From assembly GCF_003722335.1 (NCBI RefSeq), contig NZ_CP026100.1, positions 868,001-932,000 of the forward strand: a DNA stretch of 64,000 nt, in the 5' to 3' direction. This document shows, piece after piece, positions 35,443 to 44,650 of this stretch; positions within the stretch are counted from its first letter, which is position 1; each line of letters starts with the position of its first letter. The DNA comes from Caulobacter flavus. GTDB taxonomy: Bacteria > Pseudomonadota > Alphaproteobacteria > Caulobacterales > Caulobacteraceae. The notes beneath the pieces were generated by a model, which worked only from the letters and a program-made list of their open reading frames with translations, did not search any database and was not told the DNA's origin. A program made the position numbers and the translations under genes.

Positions 35443-36880
35443 CGCCCGGCGCGACCTCTTCCACCGGTGCGGAATCCTTGTCGGACAAGGCCTTGGCCAT
35501 GGGCAGATAGACCCCGAAGGTGGCTCCTTCGCCGCGCACGGACTCCACGTGCAGGCCGCCGCGATGGCGGTTGACGATGTGCTTGACGATGGCCAGGCCA
35601 AGGCCCGTGCCCGAGCGGTCGCCGCTCTTCTGGCCCTCGACGCGGTAGAAGCGCTCGGTCAGGCGCGGCAGGTGCTCGCGGGCGATGCCGGGGCCCCGGT
35701 CGCTGACCCGCAGGCCGGCGTAGAACTCCTCGACGTCGGAATGGTCGGGAGTCAGCAGCGACAGGCGGGCGGCGGCCGGATCGCGCGGGGCGACGGCGGT
35801 GGCCGGGGTCAGGCCGGGGAAGATCTCGACCCGCACCGTCCCGTCGTTGGGGGTGTACTTGATGGCGTTGTCGACAAGGTTCTGGATCACCTGGACGATC
35901 TGGTCGCGGTCGCCCTCGACCACCGCCGCGCCGCGCGGCGGCAGCACGGCGTCGAAGCTGACCTGCTTGTCGCGGGCCTGCGGGCCCAGGGCGTCGATGA
36001 CGTCCTGGGCGGCCATGGCCAGGTCGACGCGGCCGGCGGGCGCGATGTGCTCGTTCAGCTCGATGCGCGACAGGCTCATCAGGTCGTCGATCAGCCGCGA
36101 CATCCGCTCGGCCTGGGCCTGCATGATGGCCAGGAACTTGTCGCGGGCGCCCGGATCCTCCTTGGCGTGGCCGCGCAGGGTCTCGATGAAGCCCGACAGC
36201 GAGGCCAGCGGCGTGCGCAGCTCGTGGCTGGCGTTGGCCAGGAAGTCGGCGCGGGTGCGCTCGCTGCGTCGCACGTCGGTCTCGTCGCGCAGCACCAGCA
36301 AGGCCAGCTGCGAGCCGGCCTCGTCGCGCCCCAGCGGCCGGGCGCGGGCCGACCAGTCGCGCCCCTGCGAGCCGACGCCGGTCCATTCGACGGTGCGCTC
36401 GACCTCGCCGAACAAGGCCTCGTCCACCGCCTCCAGCACCTGAGGGCTGCGCACGGCGGTGACCAGCAGGGCTCCCTCGCGGATGCGGAAGCGGTCGCGG
36501 GCGGCGGCGTTGGCGAACACGAAGCGCCGGCCCGTCAGGTCGTCGGCCTCCTCGGCGGCGATGACCATCAGCGGGTCGGGCAGGTTCTCGAGAATGACGG
36601 CGAAGGGCGGGGCCCGGTCGGCCGAGGCCGCGGCGGGGGCCAGGCTGAGCACCGCGTCGTCGAGCCGCCGGCGCAGGCGCCGCAGCAGGATCGCGCCGCC
36701 AACGCCCAGCAGAAGCGCCGCCGGCAGGGCCACGCCCGGCCGCGCCGCGCCCAGAGCGGTCATGGCGACCAGGGCCGCGGGCCCGGCGGCGACGGCCGTC
36801 CACGCCCCGGCCCAGGCTCCGGCCAGGCCGCCGCCCCAGCGTTCCGGCGCGACCGGCGAGAGGGGAGTGACGGTGGGCAT
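35423..36880 (-). CDS. phoR: Phosphate regulon sensor kinase PhoR
   Basis: A 485-residue inner-membrane kinase. Start 36880 (MPTVTPLSP) is preferred, with GAAGGAG upstream, since the longer frame extends into the divergent gene's promoter region. Two N-terminal hydrophobic helices (residues ~20-65), then a PAS-like domain (ILENLPDPLMVI, RFVFANAAARD). HisKA has NASHELRTPLASL (His219), and HATPase has DNAIKYTP and SGTGLGLAIVKHI. It phosphorylates PhoB. Length and layout fit alphaproteobacterial PhoR. The divergent autotransporter gene starts 241 bases away. Confidence 0.93.
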   Translation of the reverse strand: MPTVTPLSPVAPERWGGGLAGAWAGAWTAVAAGPAALVAMTALGAARPGVALPAALLLGVGGAILLRRLRRRLDDAVLSLAPAAASADRAPPFAVILENLPDPLMVIAAEEADDLTGRRFVFANAAARDRFRIREGALLVTAVRSPQVLEAVDEALFGEVERTVEWTGVGSQGRDWSARARPLGRDEAGSQLALLVLRDETDVRRSERTRADFLANASHELRTPLASLSGFIETLRGHAKEDPGARDKFLAIMQAQAERMSRLIDDLMSLSRIELNEHIAPAGRVDLAMAAQDVIDALGPQARDKQVSFDAVLPPRGAAVVEGDRDQIVQVIQNLVDNAIKYTPNDGTVRVEIFPGLTPATAVAPRDPAAARLSLLTPDHSDVEEFYAGLRVSDRGPGIAREHLPRLTERFYRVEGQKSGDRSGTGLGLAIVKHIVNRHRGGLHVESVRGEGATFGVYLPMAKALSDKDSAPVEEVAPGGVVKLS

Positions 36881-37121
36881 GGCGAGCGTCCGGGCTCCTT
36901 CTGAGGGCGACGGCCTGCGGCGAGGGCCGGGCGGGGCCAAGGCTCCTAGGCCAGTTTTGTGACGATGCGATGATTCGACGAACCAGATATGGCGCCGCCG
37001 CGGAGCATGGGATAGACGGGGAACCCCCAAGTGCGTGTCGGGTGCGGAAGTCACCGCAATTTCGCCGCAACCTGACGCAATCTGGGGATCGAGGGAATTC
37101 TCCTTAGGGTGGTCTGTTCGT

Positions 37122-40100
37122 ATGCAGCGCAAGGTCCTGGTCGCGACGGTCGCGGCCGCTCCTCTGATGGCTATCGCCTTGGCCGCGCAGGCCGAGACGG
37201 TGGTGAACACCGCGCGGACCACGCCCATCGCCACCGGCTCGGCCGGGACGAGCGGCGCGGCCGACGATGTCAAGATCGACACGGCCGGCTCGATCAAGCT
37301 GACCGCCAGCGGCGCGCTGGTGACGCTGAACAGCAACAATAAGGTCAACAACGCCGGCACGCTCAGCACGCAGGGCGTCAACGACTCGACCGCCATCCTG
37401 ATCAACGGCGGCACGACCGGCACGGTCACACAGACCGGCACGATCACGCTGGACGAGGACTACACCCCGACCGACACCGACTCGGACGGCGACATCGACG
37501 GCGCCTTCGCGCTGGGCCAGAACCGCTACGGCATCCGCCTGACCGGCCCCGGCGCCTTCACCGGCGACATCCTGGCCACCGGCGGCACGATCACCATCGA
37601 GGGCAACAATTCGGCCGGCATCTCGCTGGAGAGCGCCCTCAACGGCAACCTGACCAGCGGCGGCGCGATCGCCGTCACCGGCAACAACAGCTACGGCGTC
37701 CGCGTCGCCGCCCCGGTGACCGGCAAGGTCACCGTCAACGGCAGCGTGTCGGTGCTGGGCCAGAACTCCACCGGCGTGGCGATCGACAGCAACGTCAACG
37801 GCGCCTTCGTGATCCAGGGCGCGGTCACCGCCACCGGCTACCGCTACACCGCGCGCCCCGTCGACAAGGCCGTGCGCGACAAGCTCGACGCCGACGACCT
37901 GCTGCAGGGCGGCCCGGCCGTCCGCGTGGCCGGCAGCGTGACTGGCGGCGTGCTGCTCGACATCCGCCCGGCCGACAACGACACGACCAAGACCGACGAG
38001 GACGGCGACGGCGTCGAGGACGCGCAGGAAGGCAACGCCGCCCTGGCCGTCTACGGCTCGGCCCCGGCCCTGCTGATCGGTTCGGACACCGGCGCGATCA
38101 CCCTGGGCGTCATCGGCACGGGCGACAACGCCTACGGCCTGCGCGCCCGCGGCGCCATCGTGGCCAACGGCGTCTATGACGGCATCACCTCGACCGGCAT
38201 CCAGCTGGGCGGGAACGCCGGCCAGTCGACCACCATCACCAACGGCGCGCGCCTCGAGACCACCCTCACCTCGCAGGCCTACGAGGCCAACGCCAACGGC
38301 GTGCGGGTCACCGCCGGCGCCAACGTGCCCGTGATCGACAACCGCGGCTCGATCACCACCTACAGCGTCTCGGAAGGCCTGTTCGACGCGCGCGGCATCG
38401 TCATCGAGGCCGGCGCCAACGTCCCCAGCCTGCGCAACGGCGGCGTGATCAACTCGACCGTCGTGGGCGAGAAGGGCTCGTCCTACGGCGTCATCGACTA
38501 TTCGGGCGGCCTGACCTCGATCGAGAACACCGGCGCCATCATCGCGGCGATCTCGCCGACCGACGACGCCAGCGACACCGACGACGCCGACACCGACGCC
38601 TCGAACGAGACGATCACCGGCAAGGCCGTGGCCATCGATGTCAGCCGCAACACCACTGGCGTCACCCTGACCCAGAACGGCGTCGTCAGCACCGACAAGA
38701 CCCTGCCCGACGCCGACGGCGACGGCGTGCCCGACAACGCCGAGCCGTCGATCATCGGCCAGATCCGCTTCGGCTCGGGCGCCGACACCTTCAACGTGCT
38801 GAACGGCGCCGTGGTCGGCGACATCTCGTTCGGCGCCGGCGCCGACACCTTCCGCATCGACGGCGGCGCGGCCGTGATCGGCGCGATCAGCGACAGCGAC
38901 GGCCTGCTGGACATCAATATCGGCAAGGGCTCGCTGGGCCTGACCAACGCCCAGGCCATCAACATCTCGAACCTGAACCTGGGCGCCGAGAGCAAGCTGG
39001 TGTTCACCGCCGACCCGACGGCCGGCGCCAACACCAGCCTGGTGGTCTCGGGCGCCGCCAACATCGCCAGCGGCGCGCAGCTGGGCCTGCGTCTGAACAG
39101 CCTGCTGACCGACGAGACCTCGTACAAGGTGATCAGCGCCGGCTCGCTGACCTCCGGAACCTTCGGCCAGGGCCTGCTGGACAACGCGCCGTACATGTAC
39201 GTCGCCAGCGCCCGCGCCGCCGGCAACGACGTCTATCTGGACGTGCGCCGCCGCACGGCCGCCGAGATCGGCCTGGCCCGCTCGGGCGCCTCGGCCTACG
39301 ACGCCCTGTTCGGCTCGCTGTCCGGCGACAAGGACGTGGCCAGCCTGTTCCTGGGCATCAACGACAAGAGCACGTTCCTCCACAACTACAACCAGCTGCT
39401 CCCCGATCAGGGCGAGGGGATGTTCGCGACCCTGCAGAACATCAACCAGCAGATCTCGGCCGCCACCGCGATCCGGCCCGATCCGGGCGACCGCTACGGC
39501 CCCGACAGCATCTGGGTGCAGGAGATCAACGGCCTGGTCCGCCGCGAGGACGGCGAGACCCTGGGCACCGACACCCAGGCCTTCGGCTTCGTCGCCGGCT
39601 ACGAGGCCATGGGCGACGCGGGCGGCGCCCTCGGCGTGACCCTGGCCTACACCGCGCTGGAAGAACACGACACGGTCGCCCAGGTGGGCGAGCAGACCAC
39701 CGCCTCGATCGTGCAGGCCGGCGTCTACTGGCGCCGTTCTGTCGGCCCGTGGCGCTTCAACCTCGGCGGCGGCGCCGGCTACGGCTGGTTCGAGAGCAAC
39801 CGCGTGCTGTTCCTCGACCTCAACGGCGACGGCGCCACCGACGAGGACCGCGTGACCAAGGCCGACTGGGGCGCGGTCACCGCCAACGCCTTCGCCGGCG
39901 CGGCCTACGAGGCCAAGCTGGGCCGCTTCTTCACGCGCCCCGAAGCCCGCATGGACTACACCTACCTGAACGAGTCGAGCCACGACGAAGTCGGCGGCGG
40001 CGACGTGATGGACGGCGCCATCGGTTCGCGTAAGTGGAGCAACCTCTCGGGCGACCTGGGCCTGGTGATGGGCGCCGACTTCGGCCGCGAGGTGTGGCTG

Positions 40101-40343
40101 CGCCCCGAAGTGCGCGTCGGCTACCGCAAGACCATCGCCGGCAGCCTGGCCGACACCGTCGTGACCAAGAAGAACGGCAAGTACGTGCTGGAAGCCTTCG
40201 ACAACCGCGACGGCGCCCTGACCCTGGGCTTCGCCCTGCGGGCCGGCACGGCGATGTCGTACGTCGCCCTGGAAGGCGGCGCCGAAAGCACCAAGCGCCA
40301 GAAGCGCTACAACGTGAAGCTCACCGGCCGGACGATGTTCTAG
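37122..40343 (+). CDS. Large autotransporter (type V secretion) adhesin-like protein
   Basis: A 1073-residue exported protein. The start at 37122 gives a signal peptide (RKVLVATVAAAPLMAIALAA, cleaved after AQA). Residues ~30-790 form a passenger of repeating beta-strand turns (NNAGTLSTQG, GNNSAGISLES, GNNSYGVRV). From ~795 to the C-terminal Phe is a 12-strand autotransporter barrel (ending KLTGRTMF). Four Asp-rich loops of the DxDGDG type lie at about residues 118, 292, 530 and 899, the last inside the barrel. Function is unknown, perhaps adhesion. It is divergent from phoR; a strong terminator follows. Confidence 0.87.
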   Translation: MQRKVLVATVAAAPLMAIALAAQAETVVNTARTTPIATGSAGTSGAADDVKIDTAGSIKLTASGALVTLNSNNKVNNAGTLSTQGVNDSTAILINGGTTGTVTQTGTITLDEDYTPTDTDSDGDIDGAFALGQNRYGIRLTGPGAFTGDILATGGTITIEGNNSAGISLESALNGNLTSGGAIAVTGNNSYGVRVAAPVTGKVTVNGSVSVLGQNSTGVAIDSNVNGAFVIQGAVTATGYRYTARPVDKAVRDKLDADDLLQGGPAVRVAGSVTGGVLLDIRPADNDTTKTDEDGDGVEDAQEGNAALAVYGSAPALLIGSDTGAITLGVIGTGDNAYGLRARGAIVANGVYDGITSTGIQLGGNAGQSTTITNGARLETTLTSQAYEANANGVRVTAGANVPVIDNRGSITTYSVSEGLFDARGIVIEAGANVPSLRNGGVINSTVVGEKGSSYGVIDYSGGLTSIENTGAIIAAISPTDDASDTDDADTDASNETITGKAVAIDVSRNTTGVTLTQNGVVSTDKTLPDADGDGVPDNAEPSIIGQIRFGSGADTFNVLNGAVVGDISFGAGADTFRIDGGAAVIGAISDSDGLLDINIGKGSLGLTNAQAINISNLNLGAESKLVFTADPTAGANTSLVVSGAANIASGAQLGLRLNSLLTDETSYKVISAGSLTSGTFGQGLLDNAPYMYVASARAAGNDVYLDVRRRTAAEIGLARSGASAYDALFGSLSGDKDVASLFLGINDKSTFLHNYNQLLPDQGEGMFATLQNINQQISAATAIRPDPGDRYGPDSIWVQEINGLVRREDGETLGTDTQAFGFVAGYEAMGDAGGALGVTLAYTALEEHDTVAQVGEQTTASIVQAGVYWRRSVGPWRFNLGGGAGYGWFESNRVLFLDLNGDGATDEDRVTKADWGAVTANAFAGAAYEAKLGRFFTRPEARMDYTYLNESSHDEVGGGDVMDGAIGSRKWSNLSGDLGLVMGADFGREVWLRPEVRVGYRKTIAGSLADTVVTKKNGKYVLEAFDNRDGALTLGFALRAGTAMSYVALEGGAESTKRQKRYNVKLTGRTMF

Positions 40344-40368
40344 ACCGTCCGACCGTCAGGTAGAGTCG

Positions 40369-40402
40369 AAGGCCTCGCACAACGTGCGGGGCCTTTTTCT
40401 TT
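40369..40402 (+). terminator. Rho-independent terminator after the autotransporter
   Basis: Stem GGCCTCGCAC / GTGCGGGGCC with an AAC loop and one G-T pair, followed at once by TTTTTCTTT. The hairpin is 27 bases downstream of the autotransporter stop. This is among the clearest terminators in the window. Confidence 0.9.
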
Positions 40403-40549
40403 GGATCGTCCGCCCTCGGAGCGACGTTTGGCCGCAGCATCCAGGAAAACCAAGGACTTGGGCCGTCAAAACTCCGTTTAGAGCCTGCCCGTTAGTCATC
40501 TTCTCCTGAGCAATAGGACGGTGGCGCAAGCCGCCGCGAGGGGAAGACC
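40403..40549 (+). promoter_or_regulatory. Promoter region of the porin gene with a possible weak Pho box
   Basis: Two CCGT-headed units, CCGTCAA (40463) and CCGTTTA (40474), are spaced by 11 bases, resembling half of a Pho box. The remaining sequence has no clear -35/-10 pair. GGGAAG (40541) is the ribosome site for the GTG start at 40550. Confidence 0.3.
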
Positions 40550-42073
40550 GTGACCATCAACCGCCTTGCCTCGCGCATGGCCCTGATCGCCTGCGCCTCG
40601 ACGCTGGCGATCGCGGGCGGCGCGCAGGCCCAGACGCCGGCGCCCGGCGACCAGCAGGCCCGCATCGAGGCCCTGGAAGCGCAGCTGAAGCTGCTGCAGC
40701 AGCAGATCAACGAACTGAAGGCCGTCACGGTCGCCAGCGCGCCGGTCAGGACGACGCCGGCGCAGGCCTCGCCGCCGGCGCAGCTGGCCGCGGCCGCCCC
40801 CGCGCCCAAGGCGCCCCCCGCCGCCTCGCCCCTGCCGGCCGCCACGGTGAGCATCGCCGCCGGCCGCCCGACCATCGCCTCCGCCGACGGCGCCTTCACC
40901 GCCACCCTGCACGGGGTGATGCAGCTCGACACCGCCCACTACTTCCAGGACAAGGGCCTGCCGGCGGTGATCGGCAACGGTCGCGACCTCAACAGCGGCA
41001 GCAACTTCCGCCGCGCCCGCCTGGGCGTCGACGGCAGGTTCTTCAAGAGCTTCGACTACTCGATCCTGCTCGACTTCGGCGGCAACGGGACCGACGGCCC
41101 CGGCATGCTGCAGGAGCTGTTCGTCCAGTACAACTACGCGCCCTTCAAGGTGCGGGCCGGGGCCTTCGCGCCGAACGTCGGCCTCAACGACGCCGGCTCG
41201 ACCAACGGCTCGCTGTTCCCCGAGCGCCCGGCGATCGCCGAGATGGTGCGGGGCCTGGCCGCCGCCGACCGCCGCTACGCCCTGCAGGTGCAGACCGCCG
41301 GCGAGAACTGGCTGCTGTCGGCCGCCGCCACCGGCGGCAAGAGCGGCGACGCCCAGACCTTCGACGAGCAGCAGGCCTATGTCGGCCGCGCCGCCTTCGC
41401 GCCGGTCAAGAGCAAGGACTGGCTGCTGCACCTGGGCGTCAACGGCGGCTACATCGCCACCCCGGCCCAGACGGCGGTGGGCGGCGGCTACCCGCTGACC
41501 CTGACCGAGCGCCCGGAACTGCGCGTCGACGGGACCCAGCTGGTGTCGACCGGGGCGCTGGACGCCAGGAACCTGCGCCACCTGGGCGCGGAACTGGCCG
41601 TGCAGCACAAGAGCCTGCTGATCCAGAGCGAGGTGTTCGACGTCGCGGTCGAGCGCCGCAACGCCGCCGCCGGCGTCAGCGACCCGAAGTTCGGCGGCTG
41701 GTACGTCGAGGGCGGCCTGGTGCTGACCGGCGAGAGCCGCCGCTACAACGCCGCCACCTTCGCCTTCGACGCCCCGGCCATCGCCCACCCCTTCGATCCG
41801 AAGGCGGGCCAGTGGGGCGCCTGGGAGCTGGCGGCGCGCTATTCGGTACTCGACCTGAACCACCACGAGACCGCCCTTCTGGCGGCTGACCGGGTGCGCG
41901 GCGGCGAGCAGACGATCTGGAGCGCGGGGGTCAACTGGTTCCCCAACTCGGTGACCAAGTTCTCGCTCGACTACCTGGACGTCGACATCGACCGGCTCGA
42001 CCCGGCCGGCGGCGTCCTGCCGCTCAGCCAGGGCTACCAGGCGGTCAACCTGCGCAGCCAGTTCGCTTTCTGA
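40550..42073 (+). CDS. OprO/OprP-type porin
   Basis: A 507-residue outer-membrane protein beginning with GTG at 40550. The signal peptide (LIACASTLAIAGGAQA) is cleaved before QTPAPG. An N-terminal coiled-coil segment (ARIEALEAQLKLLQQQINEL) and a Pro/Ala-rich linker precede a 16-strand barrel (RRARLGVDGRFFKSFDYSILLDFGG, shown in part as RRARLGVDGRFF, and the C-terminal NLRSQFAF). In Pseudomonas, OprP and OprO are phosphate- and polyphosphate-selective. Location between the pst cluster and sulfate-binding genes suggests an anion porin, but selectivity is not readable from sequence. Confidence 0.88.
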   Translation: MTINRLASRMALIACASTLAIAGGAQAQTPAPGDQQARIEALEAQLKLLQQQINELKAVTVASAPVRTTPAQASPPAQLAAAAPAPKAPPAASPLPAATVSIAAGRPTIASADGAFTATLHGVMQLDTAHYFQDKGLPAVIGNGRDLNSGSNFRRARLGVDGRFFKSFDYSILLDFGGNGTDGPGMLQELFVQYNYAPFKVRAGAFAPNVGLNDAGSTNGSLFPERPAIAEMVRGLAAADRRYALQVQTAGENWLLSAAATGGKSGDAQTFDEQQAYVGRAAFAPVKSKDWLLHLGVNGGYIATPAQTAVGGGYPLTLTERPELRVDGTQLVSTGALDARNLRHLGAELAVQHKSLLIQSEVFDVAVERRNAAAGVSDPKFGGWYVEGGLVLTGESRRYNAATFAFDAPAIAHPFDPKAGQWGAWELAARYSVLDLNHHETALLAADRVRGGEQTIWSAGVNWFPNSVTKFSLDYLDVDIDRLDPAGGVLPLSQGYQAVNLRSQFAF

Positions 42074-42317
42074 GGGGAGGGGCCTTCACTCCCTCCCTTC
42101 CACCTTGATGGGGGAAGGGTCGGAGATGGGGGTGACTGCGGCGCTGGCGGTCGTGCGCGGCTTCAACCGCCGCACCACCCCCACCCCTGCCCCTCCCCCA
42201 TCAAGGGGGAGGGATCGTGGAGGCGCCGCCCCTTTCTGATCCCGCCTTCAGAAACATTCAGGCGCGCGGCGGCCTTTGGATCGGCCAAGGTTTCGGCGTT
42301 ATCCCAGAGGATGCCCG
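42074..42317. repeat. GC-rich palindromic intergenic repeat
   Basis: Arms TCCACCTTGATGGGGGAAGG (near 42099) and CCTCCCCCATCAAGGGGGAG (near 42193) face each other over about 75 bases, with inner GGGGGTG.../CACCCCC arms. The following 90 bases lead to the sulfate-binding gene and hold no clear signal besides CAGAGG at 42305-42310. Confidence 0.6.
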
Positions 42318-43349
42318 ATGACCCTGCTCCGCCTTCCTTCCCGCCGGGACCTCGCGATCGGCGCGGCCGCCGTGGCTGCCGCGCCCTCGGGCGTTCTGGC
42401 CCAGCCGAAAGCGCCCAAGGTCGTCACCCTGCTGAACGTCAGCTACGACCCGACCCGCGAGCTCTACCAGGACATCAACCCGGCCTTCGCCGCCTACTGG
42501 AAGCGCCGGGTCGGCCAGACGCTGGAGATCCGCCAGAGCCACGGCGGTTCGGGCAAGCAGGCCCGCTCGGTGATCGACGGCCTGCAGGCCGACGTGGTCA
42601 CCCTGGCGCTCGCCGACGACATCGACCAGATCGCCGCCCGCGGCCTGACCGCCGCCAACTGGCAGTCGCGCCTGCCGCAGAACTCGGCTCCCTACACCTC
42701 GACGATCGTGTTCCTGGTCAGGAAGGGCAATCCCAGGCGGATCAGGGACTGGGGCGACATCGTCAAACCCGGGGTCCAGATCATCACCCCCAATCCCAAG
42801 ACTGGCGGCGCGCCGCGCTGGGCCTATCTGGCCGCCTGGGCCTGGGCGCTGAAGCAGCCGGGCGGCAACGACGCCTCCGCCCAGGCGTTCGTGCGCCAGC
42901 TCTATCGCCAGGTCCCGGTGCTCGACAGCGGGGCGCGCGGCTCGATGACCACCTTCGCCCAGCGGGGCGTCGGCGACGTGCTGCTGACCTGGGAGAACGA
43001 GGCCCACCTGGCCCGCCAGGAGTTCGCCGCCGACGGACTGGAGATCGTCTATCCGTCGCGCTCGATCCTGGCAGAGCCGTCGGTCGCGGTGATCGACAGC
43101 GTGGTCAAGCGGCGCGGCACGAAGCTGATCGCCGAGGGCTACCTGAACTTCCTCTACAGCCCGCTGGCCCAGGACCTGATCGGCAAGCACCACTACCGGC
43201 CGCGCAATCCGCAGGCGGCGGCCAAGTACGCCGGCAAGTTCCCGAACATCCCGCTGGTCACCATCGACGGCCAGTTCGGCGGCTGGAAGAAGGCCCAAGG
43301 CCGGCACTTCGCCGACGGCGGCGTCTTCGACCAAATCTACCGGCCGTGA
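42318..43349 (+). CDS. Sulfate ABC transporter substrate-binding protein, paralog 1
   Basis: A 343-residue periplasmic protein. The start at 42318 ([11 protein letters not shown]) follows CAGAGG and gives a twin-arginine-like signal ([15 protein letters not shown]) cleaved near LAQP. Sbp motifs include [33 protein letters not shown] and [10 protein letters not shown] (in part). It captures sulfate or thiosulfate for a CysTWA permease not found in the window. It is a tandem paralog of the following gene, sharing long identical DNA stretches. Confidence 0.87.
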   Translation: MTLLRLPSRRDLAIGAAAVAAAPSGVLAQPKAPKVVTLLNVSYDPTRELYQDINPAFAAYWKRRVGQTLEIRQSHGGSGKQARSVIDGLQADVVTLALADDIDQIAARGLTAANWQSRLPQNSAPYTSTIVFLVRKGNPRRIRDWGDIVKPGVQIITPNPKTGGAPRWAYLAAWAWALKQPGGNDASAQAFVRQLYRQVPVLDSGARGSMTTFAQRGVGDVLLTWENEAHLARQEFAADGLEIVYPSRSILAEPSVAVIDSVVKRRGTKLIAEGYLNFLYSPLAQDLIGKHHYRPRNPQAAAKYAGKFPNIPLVTIDGQFGGWKKAQGRHFADGGVFDQIYRP

Positions 43350-43453
43350 GAGTCTTCTTGGGCGTGAAACCTACCTAGACAATAGGGTATGAGGCTGAGG
43401 TCAGGTTCGCGCGTTATCCGCCCGGACCCCTCGGAGCCAAGAGCGACATCGCC

Positions 43454-44494
43454 ATGACCAACGCCTTCAAGTCTCCCACGCGGCGCGGCCTGCTCGGCGC
43501 GGCCGGCGCGGCCGCTCTCGGGGCGCCCGCCCTGCTGGCGGGCCAGGCCCAGGCGGCCGGATCGCTGACCCTGCTGAACGTCAGCTACGACCCGACCCGC
43601 GAGCTCTACAAGGACATCAACACCGCCTACGCCAAGTACTGGAAGGACAAGGTCGGCCAGACCCTGACCATCAACCAGAGCCACGGCGGTTCGGGCAAGC
43701 AGGCCCGCTCGGTGATCGACGGCCTGCAGGCCGACGTGGTCACGCTGGCCTTGGCCTACGACATCGACGAGATCGCCGACAAGGCCAAGCTGCTGCCGGC
43801 CAACTGGCAGTCGCGCCTGCCGCAGAACTCGACGCCCTACACCTCGACGATCGTGTTCCTGGTCCGCAAGGGCAACCCCAAGAAGATCAACGACTGGTCC
43901 GACCTGGTGAAGCCGGGCGTGGGCGTCATCACTCCCAACCCGAAGACCTCGGGCGGGGCGCGCTGGAACTACCTGGCCGCCTGGGCCTGGGCGCTGAAGC
44001 AGCCGGGCGGCAACCCGGCCAAGGCCGAAGCCTATCTGAAGGACCTGTTCAACCACGTGCCGGTGCTCGACACCGGGGCCCGCGGCGCCACCACCACCTT
44101 CACCCAGCGCGGCATCGGCGACGTGCTGCTGGCCTGGGAGAACGAGGCCTTCCTGGCGCTGGAAGAACTGCCCGGCCAGTTCGAGATCGTCGTGCCGTCG
44201 CGCTCGATCCTGGCCGAGCCGCCGGTGGCGCTGGTCGACAAGAACGTCGACCGCCACAAGACCCGCCTGGCGGCCACCGGTTACCTGAACTTCCTCTACA
44301 GCCCGCTGGCCCAGGAACTGATCGCCAAGCACCACTATCGCCCGCGCAACGCGGCGGTGGCCAAGAAGTACGGCGGCAAGTTCAAGCAGATCCCGCTGTC
44401 GACGATCGACGACACCTTCGGCGGCTGGAAGAAGGCCCAGGCGACGCACTTCGCCGACGGCGGCGTCTTCGACCGCATCTACCGTCCGAAGTAA
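43454..44494 (+). CDS. Sulfate ABC transporter substrate-binding protein, paralog 2
   Basis: A 346-residue periplasmic sulfate-binding protein with signal peptide ([20 protein letters not shown]). It has the same motifs as its upstream neighbour: [44 protein letters not shown] and KHHYRPRNA. No cysT/cysW/cysA genes are adjacent, so both binding proteins must feed a permease elsewhere. Sequence is closer to canonical Sbp than the first paralog. A good terminator hairpin follows at 44518-44553. Confidence 0.88.
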   Translation: MTNAFKSPTRRGLLGAAGAAALGAPALLAGQAQAAGSLTLLNVSYDPTRELYKDINTAYAKYWKDKVGQTLTINQSHGGSGKQARSVIDGLQADVVTLALAYDIDEIADKAKLLPANWQSRLPQNSTPYTSTIVFLVRKGNPKKINDWSDLVKPGVGVITPNPKTSGGARWNYLAAWAWALKQPGGNPAKAEAYLKDLFNHVPVLDTGARGATTTFTQRGIGDVLLAWENEAFLALEELPGQFEIVVPSRSILAEPPVALVDKNVDRHKTRLAATGYLNFLYSPLAQELIAKHHYRPRNAAVAKKYGGKFKQIPLSTIDDTFGGWKKAQATHFADGGVFDRIYRPK

Positions 44495-44517
44495 GGTTCG
44501 GGCAGCTTGACCATTCG

Positions 44518-44553
44518 CGGCGCGGCGGTCCCCAATGGGCCGCCGCGTTTTGC
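44518..44553 (+). terminator. Rho-independent terminator after the second Sbp gene
   Basis: Stem CGCGGCGG (44521) / CCGCCGCG (to 44547), the loop extended by TCCC/GGG pairing, followed by TTTTGCGTTT. It separates the sulfate-binding genes from lovK. Confidence 0.85.
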
Positions 44554-44650
44554 GTTTCCACGCCGAAGCTTGGTCGGGAACCCGACCCTCGACCGGGCGT
44601 TCAGGCGTTGACGGGGCGTCCATGGAACAAAGCCGGGGTCGGGCTCAGGA

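Noticed and set aside
36881..37121. Pho box between phoR and the autotransporter
   Set aside because: Only loose GACG/GATG similarities with no 11-base periodicity; not convincing.
37104..39983. 959-residue minus-strand open frame
   Set aside because: Antisense to the autotransporter; Val/Gly/Asp-rich shadow of its repeats.
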